A stretch of DNA of 64,000 nt from Roseovarius autotrophicus (GTDB lineage: Bacteria > Pseudomonadota > Alphaproteobacteria > Rhodobacterales > Rhodobacteraceae). Positions within the stretch are counted from its first letter, which is position 1. The number at the start of each line of letters is the position of its first letter. Under the pieces are notes generated by a model, which made no database searches, was not told the origin of the DNA, and saw only the letters and a program-made list of their open reading frames with translations. The translations under genes were made by a program, and so were the position numbers. The DNA is taken from positions 1 through 64,000 of the forward strand of contig NZ_JAGQDH010000011.1 in assembly GCF_018069895.1 (NCBI RefSeq), given 5' to 3'. Shown in pieces: positions 43,755 to 55,844 of the stretch.

Positions 43755-44615
43755 TCAGGCCCAGGGACCGCGCCGCGCGCCCTGCCCGGCCATCTCGCGC
43801 AGGGCGCGGATGCGGTTTTCCGGGTTGGGGTGGGTCGAGAACAGCCGGTCATGGGCATGGGCATGAAGCGGGTTGATGATGAACATATGCGCCGTGGCCG
43901 GGTTGCGCTCGGCGGCGTCATTGTCGATGCGCGCGGCAAGGCCCGAGATTTTCTGCAAGGCCGAGGCCAGCCAGAGAGGATTGCCGCAGATCTCGGCGCC
44001 CACGCGGTCGGCCTCGTATTCGCGCGAGCGGCTGATCGCCATCTGCACAAGGGCTGCGGCCATGGGCGCAAGGATCATCAGCGCCAGCGTGCCGATGAGG
44101 CCCATGCCGTTGCGCCCGCGCCCGAAGAACATGGCGAAATTCGCCAGCATCGAAATCGCGCCCGCAAAGGTCGCGGTGATGGTCATGATCGTGGTGTCGT
44201 GGTTGCGGATATGCGCGAGCTCATGGGCCATGACGGCGGCGATCTCCTCGCGGCTCAGGCTGCGCAACAGGCCCGTTGTGGCGGCAACGGCGGCGTTGGC
44301 GGGGTTGCGCCCGGTGGCAAAGGCATTGGGCTGGTCGTTATCGAGGATATAGACCGCCGGTCGCGGCATCCCGGCGGCATCGGCCATCTTGTGCACCATC
44401 TGCGTGAGCGCCGCGCCTTCGGGGCCATCGGCGGGGCGCGCGGCGTGCATCCTGAGCACCAGCTTGTCGGAATTCCACCAGGTAAAGGCGTTCATGGCCA
44501 GCGCCACCACAAGCGCGATCAACGCGCCGCCCGCGCCCCCCAGAAGCGCGCCGATCCCGATGAAAAGCGCGGTCATCGCCGCCATGAGAACGGCCGTTCG
44601 CAGATATCCGGTCAT
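43755..44615 (-). CDS. htpX: Membrane zinc protease HtpX
   Basis: 286 residues, M48B family. Two N-terminal membrane segments ([20 protein letters not shown] and [16 protein letters not shown]), the HExxH site in [20 protein letters not shown], two more hydrophobic segments and the third zinc ligand region [15 protein letters not shown]. It degrades misfolded membrane proteins with FtsH. The ATG at 44615 (MTGYLRTAV) has AAGGGGGA upstream; the much longer open frame has no further homology. Confidence 0.93.
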   Translation of the reverse strand: MTGYLRTAVLMAAMTALFIGIGALLGGAGGALIALVVALAMNAFTWWNSDKLVLRMHAARPADGPEGAALTQMVHKMADAAGMPRPAVYILDNDQPNAFATGRNPANAAVAATTGLLRSLSREEIAAVMAHELAHIRNHDTTIMTITATFAGAISMLANFAMFFGRGRNGMGLIGTLALMILAPMAAALVQMAISRSREYEADRVGAEICGNPLWLASALQKISGLAARIDNDAAERNPATAHMFIINPLHAHAHDRLFSTHPNPENRIRALREMAGQGARRGPWA

Positions 44616-44776
44616 CCGTGGTCCCCCTTGTCCGACGCGCGCAATATGGGGGCTTTTGCCGCCGTGGCAAGGCGCTAGCGTTCGCCACCTGACGCAATAT
44701 ACCCGGTGCAAAGCGGCTGCAAAGTGTCTGTTGATGACCCGCATGGACATTCCCAATTGAGGGATGAGCCGCGCGA

Positions 44777-45238
44777 GTGCCTGACCGCCGGGTGGGCGCT
44801 GCGACGGTTTTTGTGGGCAGTTTATGGTGCAGGAACATCGAACGATTGTACGGGGTGCAGCGTTGCAAAAGCGCCCGCCCGGGGGGCGGTCGGGCGCGCG
44901 CGCAACGCTTCGATCACCCGACGGTGCGGCTGGCGCAATCGGTCGATTTCGCCGCCTTTCTGGCGAGACCCGAGACGCGCGCGGCTTGGGCGGCCAGCCC
45001 CGCACGCCATTGCATGACGACGGCAGACGGCCGGGAACGGTGTCGCCTTTACATCCGGCTGGAACAGTTCGACGAGGATGCGGCCCCGCTTTGGGATCAC
45101 CTGGGGTTCCGTCTCGATCTGCCGCGTCTCAATACCTCGACGCGGGGCGACTACCGGGGCTTTTACACCGACCGGAATGCCGAGACCCTTGCCGCCATTG
45201 CCGCCGAGGACATCGCGCGGTTCGGATACAGGTTCTGA
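44777..45238 (+). pseudogene. C-terminal remnant of a sulfotransferase-family gene
   Basis: The last 80-100 codons ([20 protein letters not shown], then [20 protein letters not shown] and EDIARFGYRF) look like the end of a family-2 sulfotransferase, where a conserved acidic segment and a final (E)DI-FGY-F close the domain. The N-terminal PAPS-binding P-loop is missing, and upstream codons up to a GTG at 44777 look random. Hence a decayed fragment rather than a working gene. A small novel protein is the alternative. Confidence 0.5.
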
Positions 45239-45246
45239 GCGGCCAG

Positions 45247-45258
45247 ATTTGATCAAAT
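45247..45258. promoter_or_regulatory. 12-bp perfect palindrome upstream of gap3
   Basis: ATTTGATCAAAT lies 76 bp before the third gap start, just past the sulfotransferase remnant. It resembles half-sites of FNR boxes but lacks the 4-bp spacer, so FNR is not proposed. The gap1/gap2/pdhA operator core is absent here. Confidence 0.3.
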
Positions 45259-45333
45259 GTTGTTTCACCTCTGGCCAAGCCCGCACGCCTGCGACAATGT
45301 CAACCCTGTTGACCTTGCCACGAGGAGCGCGCC

Positions 45334-46350
45334 ATGACCCAACCGCCAATCCGCATCGCCATAAACGGCTTTGGGCGCATCGGGCGGACGCTGTTGCGCA
45401 TCCTGATGCGCGAGCGCCCCGAGTTCGAACTGGCCTGCATCAACGAGATCGAGCCGCTCGACACCTGCGCCTACCTCTTTCAATACGACAGCGTCTTTGG
45501 CCCCTTCCCCGGCACCGTGGCGACGCGGCCCGGCGCGCTGGTGGTGAACGGGCGCGAGATCCCGTTTCATGGCGCGCGCGACCTAAGCACGCTGGACCTT
45601 ACGGGCGTCGATCTGGTGCTCGAATGCACCGGCATGGCAGGCGTGCGGGCGATGGCCGAACGGGGGCTGGCGGCGGGCGCGGCGGCGGTTCTTGTCTCGG
45701 GACCATCGGAGGAGGCCGACATCACGCTGGTTCTGGGGGCGAACGAGTCCGCGCTCGGCGATCACCGCATCATCTCGAACGCGTCCTGCACCACCAACGC
45801 GCTGGCGCCGCTGGCGAGGCTTCTGGACGAGGCCTATGGGATCGTGAGCGGCCAGATGACCACCGTGCATTGCTATACCGGCAGCCAGCCGACCGTTGAC
45901 AAACCGCGCGGCGCGCCCGAACGCAGCCGCGCCGCCGCTCTCTCGATGGTGCCGACGACGACAAGCGCGCAGCACCAGACCGGGCTTGTCCTGCCCGCGC
46001 TCCGGGGCCGCATCGAGGCGCGCGCGATCCGGGTGCCGGTGGCGTCGGTCTCGTGCATCGACCTCACGGTGCAGACCCGCAACAGCGTCACCGAGGCAGG
46101 CGTGAACGCCACGCTGCGCGACGCGGCGGCGCATCACCACTGGCTGGGCTGGACCGATCAGCCGCTGGTCTCCTCCGACCTGCGGGGGCGCTCAGAAAGC
46201 CTGATCCTGAGCGCGGCGCAGACCTCGGTTTCGGTGGGCGGGCTGCTACGGGTGTTCGGCTGGTATGACAACGAATGGGGATTTTCGGCCCGAATGCTGG
46301 ACATGGCCGCGCTGATCGGGCGAAGGGGCCGCCCTGTCGGCCCGCTCTAG
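45334..46350 (+). CDS. Divergent GAPDH-family dehydrogenase, paralogue 3
   Basis: 338 residues. It keeps NGFGRIGR, nucleophile C152 (SNASCTTNA) and H179 (TTVHCYTGSQ) but departs elsewhere. The coenzyme-selecting position reads INEIEP (Glu38), as in erythrose-4-phosphate dehydrogenase, instead of Asp or Ala. The phosphate loop TGAA of normal GAPDH is TSAQ, and RVPTPNVS is RVPVASVS. So the chemistry is kept but the substrate or phosphate handling is probably altered. It has its own ribosome site (CGAGGAG) and is monocistronic. Its stop codon shares CTAG with that of the opposite-strand SPOR gene. Confidence 0.85.
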   Translation: MTQPPIRIAINGFGRIGRTLLRILMRERPEFELACINEIEPLDTCAYLFQYDSVFGPFPGTVATRPGALVVNGREIPFHGARDLSTLDLTGVDLVLECTGMAGVRAMAERGLAAGAAAVLVSGPSEEADITLVLGANESALGDHRIISNASCTTNALAPLARLLDEAYGIVSGQMTTVHCYTGSQPTVDKPRGAPERSRAAALSMVPTTTSAQHQTGLVLPALRGRIEARAIRVPVASVSCIDLTVQTRNSVTEAGVNATLRDAAAHHHWLGWTDQPLVSSDLRGRSESLILSAAQTSVSVGGLLRVFGWYDNEWGFSARMLDMAALIGRRGRPVGPL

Positions 46351-47627
46351 CGCAGACGCACCTCTCCAAACCCCATGCCGCGAAGCCTTTGCGCCCCGCG
46401 CTCGGCTTCGGTCCGTGACGCGAAGGGGCCGGCGAGCACCACGGTCAGCGCGCGCCCGTCACGGCTGAGCTTGCCCTGGCGCGCGGGCAAGCCAGCGGCG
46501 GCGACACGCTGCGCGGCGGCGCGACCCTGTTCCGGGTCGGCGTAGATCCCCGCCTGCGCATAATGCGGGCGCGACACATCGGGGGCGGTTGCGATCCCCG
46601 GCACCGAGCGAGAGGAGACGGACGCAGTCGGTGCGCGGCGCGCCGGGACCGGATCGGGCACATGAACCCCGCGCGTGGCCACGGTGACACCGGCGGCGCG
46701 CTGCCCCTCGAAACTGGTGAAGGGTGGCTGAAGGCCCGGGAACCGATGGATCACATCCGTGCCGCTGCGCCGGTCGATGAGGCGGCGAGGCACGGTATTG
46801 GTCCACATCACCTCCATCTGCGCCTTGCCCTCGAAGGTCTGGTGAGCACGGCGCGGATTGAGGCGGTCATCCTCCCATGCCGGCTTCATGCCCTCGGGTA
46901 CCGAAATGCCGAAAAGGCTGGTGCGCTGGCTCGTGTAGACGCGGGACGGGGCGACACGGGTGCCGGTCGGAACGCTGCCAGGTATGGCGCGGGTGCCGAG
47001 AGCCGGGGGCGCGACCGGGATCAGGACGGTATAGGTTCCCCGGGCGCTGCCGTCTTGCGGATAGGTCGCGTAATGGGCGGTCTGCGGGCCGCAGCGCACC
47101 GGCGAGCCCTTGTGCTGCACCATGTAGGCCGCCGAAACGTCGGTCATGTTCGCACAGGCGGTGCGGGCGGGATCGGGGGGCGTAAGAACCCGCGCCGTCC
47201 CAGCGGAAGCCGCGGCCAACGAGACGCGCGGCGGCACGGGGGCGGGCGCGGCGGGTTTCGGGGCCGAGACGGGCGCGGGGCTTGTCCGCGGTGCCGGCTG
47301 CGCCCGAGGCGCGGGCGCGTCAGCGATGCGGGGCGCGGCTTGCGGCTGGATCTGCGGCTGGGGCTGTGGCGCGGTCGTGGCAAGCGAGGGCGCAAAGCCA
47401 CACATGTGCTCACGTGCGCCGCTCATGCGGGGCACCCAGATGGTGTTCAGGCCGACACCCGCGCGGATAAACACGCATCCCTGGCTGTCCACATATTGCG
47501 TGCCCGTAAAGGAGGTGGGAGGAAACTCCGCCGGCACGGGCACATCCCGCAGTGATTGCGCGAACGCGCCGGAAACGCTCATGCATGTTGCGACCGTGAC
47601 CAGGATCGCCTGTCTGGAAACTCTCAT
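46347..47627 (-). CDS. SPOR-domain exported protein
   Basis: 426 residues. A signal peptide (MRVSRQAILVTVATCMSVSG AFA in sequence) precedes a domain with two cysteines (VDSQGCVFIRAGVGLNTIWV, REHMCGFAPS), then a Pro/Ala-rich low-complexity linker (about 80-135), a second small Cys-containing region (ARTACANMTDVSAAYMVQHK) and a C-terminal SPOR domain (about 350-426, YAQAGIYADPEQGRAAAQRV, ALTVVLAGPFASRTEAERGA). SPOR domains bind denuded glycan at division septa. The N-terminal region is not a family I know. The ATG at 47627 follows GGGGGG. Confidence 0.78.
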   Translation of the reverse strand: MRVSRQAILVTVATCMSVSGAFAQSLRDVPVPAEFPPTSFTGTQYVDSQGCVFIRAGVGLNTIWVPRMSGAREHMCGFAPSLATTAPQPQPQIQPQAAPRIADAPAPRAQPAPRTSPAPVSAPKPAAPAPVPPRVSLAAASAGTARVLTPPDPARTACANMTDVSAAYMVQHKGSPVRCGPQTAHYATYPQDGSARGTYTVLIPVAPPALGTRAIPGSVPTGTRVAPSRVYTSQRTSLFGISVPEGMKPAWEDDRLNPRRAHQTFEGKAQMEVMWTNTVPRRLIDRRSGTDVIHRFPGLQPPFTSFEGQRAAGVTVATRGVHVPDPVPARRAPTASVSSRSVPGIATAPDVSRPHYAQAGIYADPEQGRAAAQRVAAAGLPARQGKLSRDGRALTVVLAGPFASRTEAERGAQRLRGMGFGEVRLR

Positions 47628-47692
47628 TCCACCCCCCGAACAAACCAATCCGAGAGTGCATTATTTTCCGCAATGAGTAAACAGTGGATGGC

Positions 47693-48325
47693 TTATTTTG
47701 TGCCGAACATGCGGTCACCCGCATCCCCTAGTCCGGGAAGGATATAGCCCTTTTCATTGAGCCGCTCGTCGAGCGCGGCCGTGACGACCGGCACATCGGG
47801 ATGGGCCTCGCGCATCCGCGCAACCCCCTCGGGCGCGGCCAGCAGGCACAGGAAGCGCAGGTCGCGCGCGCCTGCCTCCTTGAGCATCGAAATCGCCGCG
47901 ACCGAGGAATTGCCCGTGGCCAGCATCGGATCGACCACGATGGACAGGCGCTGGCCCAGTTGATCGGGCACCTTGAAATAGTATTTCACCGGTTGCAGCG
48001 TCTCTTCGTCACGATAAAGCCCGATAAAGCCGACCCGCGCCGAAGGGATCAGTTCCAGCATCCCGTCCAGAAGCCCGTTGCCCGCACGCAGGATCGAGAT
48101 GAGCGCCAGCTTGCGCCCGGCAAGCACGGGGGCCTCCATCTCCATCAGCGGGGTTTCGATGACCCGCGACGTCATCGGCAAGCCGCGCGTGACCTCGTAG
48201 GCAAGCAACTGGCTGATCTCGCGCAGAAGCTGGCGAAACACAGCGGTCGAGGTTTCCTTTTGACGCATCAAGGTCAACTTGTGCTGCACAAGCGGATGCG
48301 TAACGATGGTCAGGTGCTCGGTCAT
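47693..48325 (-). CDS. upp: Uracil phosphoribosyltransferase
   Basis: 210 residues. It salvages uracil to UMP with PRPP. Diagnostic segments are [40 protein letters not shown], and the PRPP loop [16 protein letters not shown], with the C-terminal [18 protein letters not shown]. Length is normal. The start [11 protein letters not shown] at 48325 fits the family. It is divergent from maeB and 65 bp downstream of the SPOR gene on the same strand. Confidence 0.96.
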   Translation of the reverse strand: MTEHLTIVTHPLVQHKLTLMRQKETSTAVFRQLLREISQLLAYEVTRGLPMTSRVIETPLMEMEAPVLAGRKLALISILRAGNGLLDGMLELIPSARVGFIGLYRDEETLQPVKYYFKVPDQLGQRLSIVVDPMLATGNSSVAAISMLKEAGARDLRFLCLLAAPEGVARMREAHPDVPVVTAALDERLNEKGYILPGLGDAGDRMFGTK

Positions 48326-48465
48326 GGCGGGCCTCTTGCGGTCTGGTTGTTCCGTCTTTCCAGAAATCACAGCGTGAGGCAATGTCGGGATTGCCGCGCG
48401 GCCCGGACCGGTGCAAGCTTGCCTTGTATTGCGATGTGGGGCTGTTATGACTGCATCCGAGATGA

Positions 48466-48477
48466 TTTAACGTTAAA
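48466..48477. promoter_or_regulatory. LacI-type operator candidate before maeB
   Basis: TTTAACGTTAAA is a perfect palindrome with a central CG, 24 bp before the maeB start codon. A possible promoter (TTGTAT at 48424, TTATGA at 48445) would place it about +8 to +19, a blocking position. It shares its core with the pdhA site (TTTAGCGTTAAA). Confidence 0.65.
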
Positions 48478-48501
48478 CTAGTTGGCCGGAGGGGGACAGA
48501 C

Positions 48502-50781
48502 ATGACGGACAACCACGGGGACGGACTTCGGCAGGCGGCGCTCGACTATCACGAGTTTCCGAAACCCGGCAAACTGGAAATCCGCGCGACAAAACCCATG
48601 GCGAACGGACGAGACCTTGCGCGCGCCTACAGCCCCGGCGTGGCCGAGGCCTGTCTCGAGATCAAGGCCGACCCGCAAAGCGCGCGTCGCTTCACCTCGC
48701 GCGGCAATCTGGTCGCGGTGGTCACGAACGGCACCGCCGTTCTGGGCCTCGGAAACATTGGCGCTCTGGCCTCCAAACCTGTCATGGAGGGCAAGGCCGT
48801 GCTCTTCAAGAAGTTCGCCAATATCGACTGTTTCGACATCGAGGTGAACGAGCCGGACCCCGAAAAGCTCGCCAATATCGTTTGCGCGCTGGAGCCGACC
48901 TTTGGCGCAATCAACCTCGAAGACATCAAGGCGCCGGATTGTTTCATCGTTGAACGGATTTGCCGCGAGCGCATGAACATCCCCGTGTTCCACGACGATC
49001 AGCACGGCACCGCCATTGTTGTGGGCGCTGCGGCGGTCAATGCGCTGCATGTGGCGGGCAAGCGTTTCGAGGAGATCAGGATCGTCTCCACCGGCGGCGG
49101 CGCGGCGGGGATCGCCTGCCTCAACATGCTGCTCAAGCTGGGCGTGAGGCGTGAGAACATCTGGCTCTGCGATATTCACGGACTCGTTTACGAGGGCCGC
49201 GAGATCGACATGAACCCGGAAAAAGCCGCCTTTGCGCAGGCAACCGAATTGCGCACGCTCGACGAGGTGATCGCCGGCGCGGACCTCTTTCTCGGCCTCT
49301 CGGGGCCGAATGTGCTCCGGCCCGAGATGGTCGCGCAGATGGCCCCGCGGCCCATCGTCTTTGCCCTTGCCAACCCCGATCCCGAGATCATGCCCGATCT
49401 GGCACGCGCCGCTGTTCCCGATGCGATCATCGCCACGGGCCGCTCGGATTTTCCCAATCAGGTCAACAATGTGCTGTGCTTCCCGTTCATCTTCCGGGGG
49501 GCATTGGATGTGGGCGCGACCGAGATCAACGACGCCATGCAGGTGGCCTGCGTGCAAGGGATTGCCGAGCTTGCCCGCGCCACGACAAGCGCCGAGGCGG
49601 CGGCGGCCTATCGCGGCGAAGAGATGACATTCGGGTCCGATTACCTGATCCCCAAGCCCTTTGATCCGCGCCTGTCGGGCGTTGTCTCGACAGCTGTGGC
49701 GCGCGCAGCAATGGAGACGGGCGTGGCCACGCGCCCCATTGACGACCTTGCCCAATACAAGGCCGATCTCGACGCGAGCGTGTTCAAATCCGCCCTGCTC
49801 ATGCGGCCCGTGTTCGAGGCCGCCCGCAGCGCCTCGCGCCGCATCGTCTTTGCCGAGGGCGAAGACGAGCGCGTGCTGCGCGCCGCTCAGGCAATCCTGG
49901 AGGAAACCACCGAGACGCCGATCCTGATCGGCCGTCCAGAGGTCATCACCATGCGCTGCGAACGCGCGGGGCTGACGATCCGCCCCGAGCGCGATTTCAC
50001 CATCGTCAACCCCGAGAACGACCCTCGCTACCGCGACTACTGGGAGACCTATCATGCCATCATGGCACGGCGCGGCGTGACGCCTGACATCGCGCGGGCC
50101 GTCATGCGCACCAACACCACAGCCATCGGCGCGGTGATGGTCAAGCGCGGCGACGCCGATTGCCTGATCTGCGGCACCTTCGGGGAATTCCGCTGGCACC
50201 TCAATTACGTCTGTCATCTCCTTCAGGACGAGGCGCATCGCCCGCATGGCGCGCTCAGCATGATGATCCTGGAGGACGGGCCCCTGTTCATCGCCGACAC
50301 CCATGTCTATTCGCGCCCTACGCCCGAGAACCTTGCCGAGATCGCCATCGGTGCCGCACGCCATGTGCGCCGCTTCGGCCTTGCCCCCAAGGTCGCGTTC
50401 TGCTCGCAATCGCAATTCGGCAATCAGGCCGAGGGGTCGGGCAAACGGCTGCGCGAGGCGATTGCGCTTCTGGACAGCGCACCGCGCGATTTCGCCTACG
50501 AGGGCGAGATGAACATCGATGCCGCGCTGGACCCCGAGTTGCGCGAACGGCTCTTGCCCGGCAACCGGCTTGAAGGGGCGGCGAATGTGCTGGTGTTCGG
50601 CCATGCCGACGCCGCTTCGGGGGTGCGCAACATCCTCAAGATGAAGGCGGGCGGGCTGGAAGTGGGGCCGATCCTGATGGGCATGGGCAACCGTGCGCAT
50701 GTGGTCTCACCTGGGATCACCGCGCGCGGCCTTCTCAACATGGCGGCCATCGCCGGCACGCCGGTGGCACATTACGGGTAG
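48502..50781 (+). CDS. maeB: NADP-dependent malic enzyme with phosphotransacetylase-like C-domain
   Basis: 759 residues, the usual MaeB size. The malic enzyme part (1-430) starts [20 protein letters not shown] and has [37 protein letters not shown] and the NAD(P) loop [20 protein letters not shown]. The C-terminal part (about 440-759) is a PTA-like domain ([20 protein letters not shown]) that usually acts as an acetyl-CoA-responsive regulator rather than an enzyme. It turns malate into pyruvate, feeding the PDH complex, and shares an operator type with pdhA. GGAGGGGGACAGAC precedes the ATG. Confidence 0.95.
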   Translation: MTDNHGDGLRQAALDYHEFPKPGKLEIRATKPMANGRDLARAYSPGVAEACLEIKADPQSARRFTSRGNLVAVVTNGTAVLGLGNIGALASKPVMEGKAVLFKKFANIDCFDIEVNEPDPEKLANIVCALEPTFGAINLEDIKAPDCFIVERICRERMNIPVFHDDQHGTAIVVGAAAVNALHVAGKRFEEIRIVSTGGGAAGIACLNMLLKLGVRRENIWLCDIHGLVYEGREIDMNPEKAAFAQATELRTLDEVIAGADLFLGLSGPNVLRPEMVAQMAPRPIVFALANPDPEIMPDLARAAVPDAIIATGRSDFPNQVNNVLCFPFIFRGALDVGATEINDAMQVACVQGIAELARATTSAEAAAAYRGEEMTFGSDYLIPKPFDPRLSGVVSTAVARAAMETGVATRPIDDLAQYKADLDASVFKSALLMRPVFEAARSASRRIVFAEGEDERVLRAAQAILEETTETPILIGRPEVITMRCERAGLTIRPERDFTIVNPENDPRYRDYWETYHAIMARRGVTPDIARAVMRTNTTAIGAVMVKRGDADCLICGTFGEFRWHLNYVCHLLQDEAHRPHGALSMMILEDGPLFIADTHVYSRPTPENLAEIAIGAARHVRRFGLAPKVAFCSQSQFGNQAEGSGKRLREAIALLDSAPRDFAYEGEMNIDAALDPELRERLLPGNRLEGAANVLVFGHADAASGVRNILKMKAGGLEVGPILMGMGNRAHVVSPGITARGLLNMAAIAGTPVAHYG

Positions 50782-50812
50782 AATCGCGGGTTCGCAGATG
50801 ATCCTGCCTGAA

Positions 50813-50902
50813 TTTGCAAAATTTTCCATGAGGCGCGTCGAAACTGTATTTATTCACCTTATTTGCAAAAGTTTGCAGGCAGATCATCACGGTTTCTGCA
50901 AA
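50813..50902. promoter_or_regulatory. TTTGCAAA boxes upstream of prpE (ScfR/PccR-type)
   Basis: A perfect TTTGCAAA lies at 50813 and again at 50862, the latter followed 2 bp later by TTTGCAGG (50872), and TCTGCAAA lies at 50895. TTTGCAAA pairs are the recognised sites of short-chain fatty-acyl-CoA regulators such as PccR of Rhodobacter sphaeroides and RamB. They all lie in the 215-bp gap before the propionate-activating prpE gene. An inverted pair, GATGATCCTGCCTG (50797) and CAGGCAGATCATC (50876), brackets the first two boxes. Confidence 0.6.
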
Positions 50903-50996
50903 TTTTTCGCGGCCTTCTGCCACGCCCGCCGCCAAGGCGCTTGCCGCAAAGGCACCTTGCTCGTAACAGGATTGCAACGGATCGGAGGAGGATACC

Positions 50997-52889
<1,893 letters not shown>

Positions 52890-52913
52890 TCCACCCCTGC
52901 CCCACCTGTCGCC

Positions 52914-52942
52914 ACGCCCCCCGCCGTCAGGCAAGGGGCGTG
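52914..52942. terminator. Hairpin between convergent prpE and gcvP
   Basis: CACGCCCC (52914) pairs perfectly with GGGGCGTG (52935) around a 13-base loop, 25 bp after the prpE stop and just before the gcvP stop. There is no T run; it may serve both directions weakly. Confidence 0.5.
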
Positions 52943-52954
52943 ATGCACTTTGCC

Positions 52955-55804
52955 CTATTCCGCCGCCTCGGCATAATCCTCGAGCGGCGGACAGGTGCAG
53001 ACCAGATGCCGGTCGCCATAGACGTTGTCTACGCGGTTCACGGGGGGCCAATATTTGTCCACCCGGAAGGCACCGGGCGGAAAACAGCCCTGTTCGCGGC
53101 TATAGGGGCGGCCCCAGTCCTTGACCAGATCCTCCATCGTGTGCGGCGCGTTCTTGAGCGGGTTGTTCTCGGGGTCGATCCGGCCTTCCTCGATGGCGCG
53201 GATCTCTTCGCGGATGGCCAGCATCGCGTCACAGAAGCGGTCAAGTTCGGCGCGGGTCTCGGACTCGGTCGGCTCGACCATCAGCGTGCCCGCCACCGGC
53301 CAGCTCATCGTCGGCGCATGGAACCCGCAGTCGATCAGACGCTTGGCGATGTCATCAACAGTGACGCCCGCGCTTTCTGCAAACGGGCGCACGTCAAGGA
53401 TGCACTCATGCGCCACGCGTCCATTCCGCCCCTTGTAGAGCACGTCGAACGCCCCTTCGAGCCGCTTGGCGATGTAATTGGCATTGAGGATCGCCACCCG
53501 CGTCGCCTGCGTCAGCCCCGCGCCGCCCATCATCAGGCAATAGGCCCAGGAAATCGGCAAGAGCGAGGGCGAGCCAAAGGGCGCGGCGCTGACCGGCCCC
53601 TCCTGCCCGCCGGTTTCGGGATGCCCCGGCAGATGCGGCACCAGATGCGCCTTGACCCCAATCGGCCCCATGCCGGGACCGCCACCGCCATGGGGGATGC
53701 AGAACGTCTTGTGCAGGTTGAGATGGCTCACATCGCCGCCCAGATCGCCGGGGCGCGCAAGGCCCACCATGGCGTTAATATTGGCCCCGTCGATATAGAC
53801 CTGCCCGCCATGGGCGTGGGTGATCTCGCATATCTCGCGCACGGTTTCCTCGAACACGCCATGGGTCGAGGGATAGGTGATCATGCAGGCGGCCAGCGTC
53901 TTTGAATGCTTCTCGGCCTTGGCGCGGAAATCCTCCACGTCGATATCGCCATTCTCGGCAGATTTGACCACCACCACATCCCAGCCCACCATCTGCGCGC
54001 TTGCCGGGTTGGTGCCGTGCGCGCTCACCGGGATGAGGCAGACGCGGCGATGCCCCTGCCCCTGTGCCCGGTGCCAGGCGGCAATGGTCAGAAGGCCCGC
54101 ATATTCCCCCTGCGCGCCCGAATTGGGCTGCATGGAAATCGCGGCATAGCCGGTGATGTCGCAGAGCTTGGCCGACAGATCGTCTATCATCTCCTTGTAG
54201 CCCTCGGCCTGATCGGCGGGGGCAAAGGGATGCAGAAGCGAAAACTCGCGCCAGCTTACCGGCATCATCTCGGCGGCGGAATTGAGCTTCATCGTGCAGC
54301 TTCCCAGCGGGATCATTGCCCGGTCTAGCGCCAGATCGCGGTCAGCAAGGCGGCGCATGTAGCGCATCATCTCGGTCTCGGCCCGGTTCATGTGAAAGAT
54401 CGGATGGGTCAGATACGCGCTTTCGCGCGCAAGCGGCTCTGGCAGGCGGTATTCGGGCGTGAAATCTCTGTCCTCCATGACAATGCCAAAGGCGCGCCAG
54501 ACCGCCTCGACGGTCTTTGTGCGGGTGCGCTCGTCGAGCGTGATGCCGATCTTCGTCTCACCCACGCGGCGCAGGTTCACCCCCTCGCGCACCGCCGATT
54601 GCAGCACGCCGCGCTGCAAGAGGCCCACATCCACGGTGATCGTGTCGAAAAACGCCTTCGGCTCGACCTTGAACCCCGCCGCTTCCAGCCCCCTGGCCAG
54701 ACGTACGGTCTTGCGGTGGATGCGCTGCGCGATGGCCTTGAGGCCCTCGGGGCCGTGAAACACCGCATACATGGACGCCATCACCGCCAGAAGCGCCTGC
54801 GCGGTGCACACGTTCGACGTGGCCTTCTCGCGGCGGATATGCTGCTCGCGGGTTTGCAGGCTGAGGCGATAGGCACGGTTTCCGTGGCTGTCGATGGAAA
54901 CACCGACGATCCGCCCCGGCATGGCGCGCTTCATGGCGTCGCGGCACGACATGTAGGCCGCGTGCGGCCCGCCATAGCCCACCGGCACGCCAAAACGCTG
55001 CGTGCTGCCCACGGCAATATCGGCCCCCATCGCGCCGGGCTCCTTCAGCAGCGTAAGCGCCAGCGGATCGGCGATGACGATGCCGATGGCACCTGCGCCA
55101 TGAAGCGCGGCGATCTCATCCGTGAAATCGCGCAGGTGCCCGTGCGTGCCGGGATACTGGAAGATTGCACCAAAGACACGCTCGGCCTCCATCGTCTCGG
55201 GCGCGCCCACGACCAACTCGATCCCCAGGGGGGCTGCGCGGGTCTGCATCACCGCGATGTTCTGCGGGTGGCAGTTTTCATCGACGAAGAACGCCCTGGC
55301 CTTCGATTTGGCCACGCGCTGCGCCATGGTCATCGCCTCCGCCGCCGCCGTCGCCTCGTCGAGAAGCGAGGCATTGGCGATCTCAAGGCCCGTCAAGTCG
55401 CTCACCATGGTCTGGAAATTCAGCAGCGCCTCAAGCCGCCCCTGGCTGATTTCGGGCTGATAGGGGGTGTAGGCGGTATACCAGGCCGGGTTTTCAAGGA
55501 TATTGCGCTGGATCGCGGGCGGCGTGACCGTGCCATGATAACCTTGGCCGATGAGCGAGGTCAGCACCTTGTTCTTCGAGGCCACGATCCGCATATGATG
55601 CAAAAGCTCGCTCTCGGACTTGGGCTTGCCGAAATCAAGCGGGGCCTCCTGCCGGATGGATTTCGGCACTGTCTCGTCGATCAGCTGATCGAGGTTTTCG
55701 ACACCCAGCACCTCGAACATCCCCGCCATCTCCTTGGGCGAGGGGCCGATATGACGGCGGTTGGCGAAATCATAGGGCAGATAATCGGTGGCCTTGAAGG
55801 GCAT
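52955..55804 (-). CDS. gcvP: Glycine dehydrogenase (decarboxylating), P protein
   Basis: 949 residues, the single-chain form with two homologous halves. The PLP lysine is in [20 protein letters not shown] (C-terminal half); the N-half begins [20 protein letters not shown]. It decarboxylates glycine and passes the aminomethyl group to lipoyl-GcvH. It is the last gene of gcvT-gcvH-gcvP on the minus strand, with 96 bp and a hairpin/box repeat between gcvH and gcvP. It ends close to the convergent prpE. Confidence 0.97.
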   Translation of the reverse strand: MPFKATDYLPYDFANRRHIGPSPKEMAGMFEVLGVENLDQLIDETVPKSIRQEAPLDFGKPKSESELLHHMRIVASKNKVLTSLIGQGYHGTVTPPAIQRNILENPAWYTAYTPYQPEISQGRLEALLNFQTMVSDLTGLEIANASLLDEATAAAEAMTMAQRVAKSKARAFFVDENCHPQNIAVMQTRAAPLGIELVVGAPETMEAERVFGAIFQYPGTHGHLRDFTDEIAALHGAGAIGIVIADPLALTLLKEPGAMGADIAVGSTQRFGVPVGYGGPHAAYMSCRDAMKRAMPGRIVGVSIDSHGNRAYRLSLQTREQHIRREKATSNVCTAQALLAVMASMYAVFHGPEGLKAIAQRIHRKTVRLARGLEAAGFKVEPKAFFDTITVDVGLLQRGVLQSAVREGVNLRRVGETKIGITLDERTRTKTVEAVWRAFGIVMEDRDFTPEYRLPEPLARESAYLTHPIFHMNRAETEMMRYMRRLADRDLALDRAMIPLGSCTMKLNSAAEMMPVSWREFSLLHPFAPADQAEGYKEMIDDLSAKLCDITGYAAISMQPNSGAQGEYAGLLTIAAWHRAQGQGHRRVCLIPVSAHGTNPASAQMVGWDVVVVKSAENGDIDVEDFRAKAEKHSKTLAACMITYPSTHGVFEETVREICEITHAHGGQVYIDGANINAMVGLARPGDLGGDVSHLNLHKTFCIPHGGGGPGMGPIGVKAHLVPHLPGHPETGGQEGPVSAAPFGSPSLLPISWAYCLMMGGAGLTQATRVAILNANYIAKRLEGAFDVLYKGRNGRVAHECILDVRPFAESAGVTVDDIAKRLIDCGFHAPTMSWPVAGTLMVEPTESETRAELDRFCDAMLAIREEIRAIEEGRIDPENNPLKNAPHTMEDLVKDWGRPYSREQGCFPPGAFRVDKYWPPVNRVDNVYGDRHLVCTCPPLEDYAEAAE

Positions 55805-55844
55805 CGCACTCTCCTCAACGCATGTCTCGGGCGGCCTGCGCCCG

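Noticed and set aside
45247-45258. ATTTGATCAAAT as an FNR site
   Set aside because: FNR boxes need TTGAT and ATCAA separated by four bases; here the halves are fused, unlike the perfect box at 58189.
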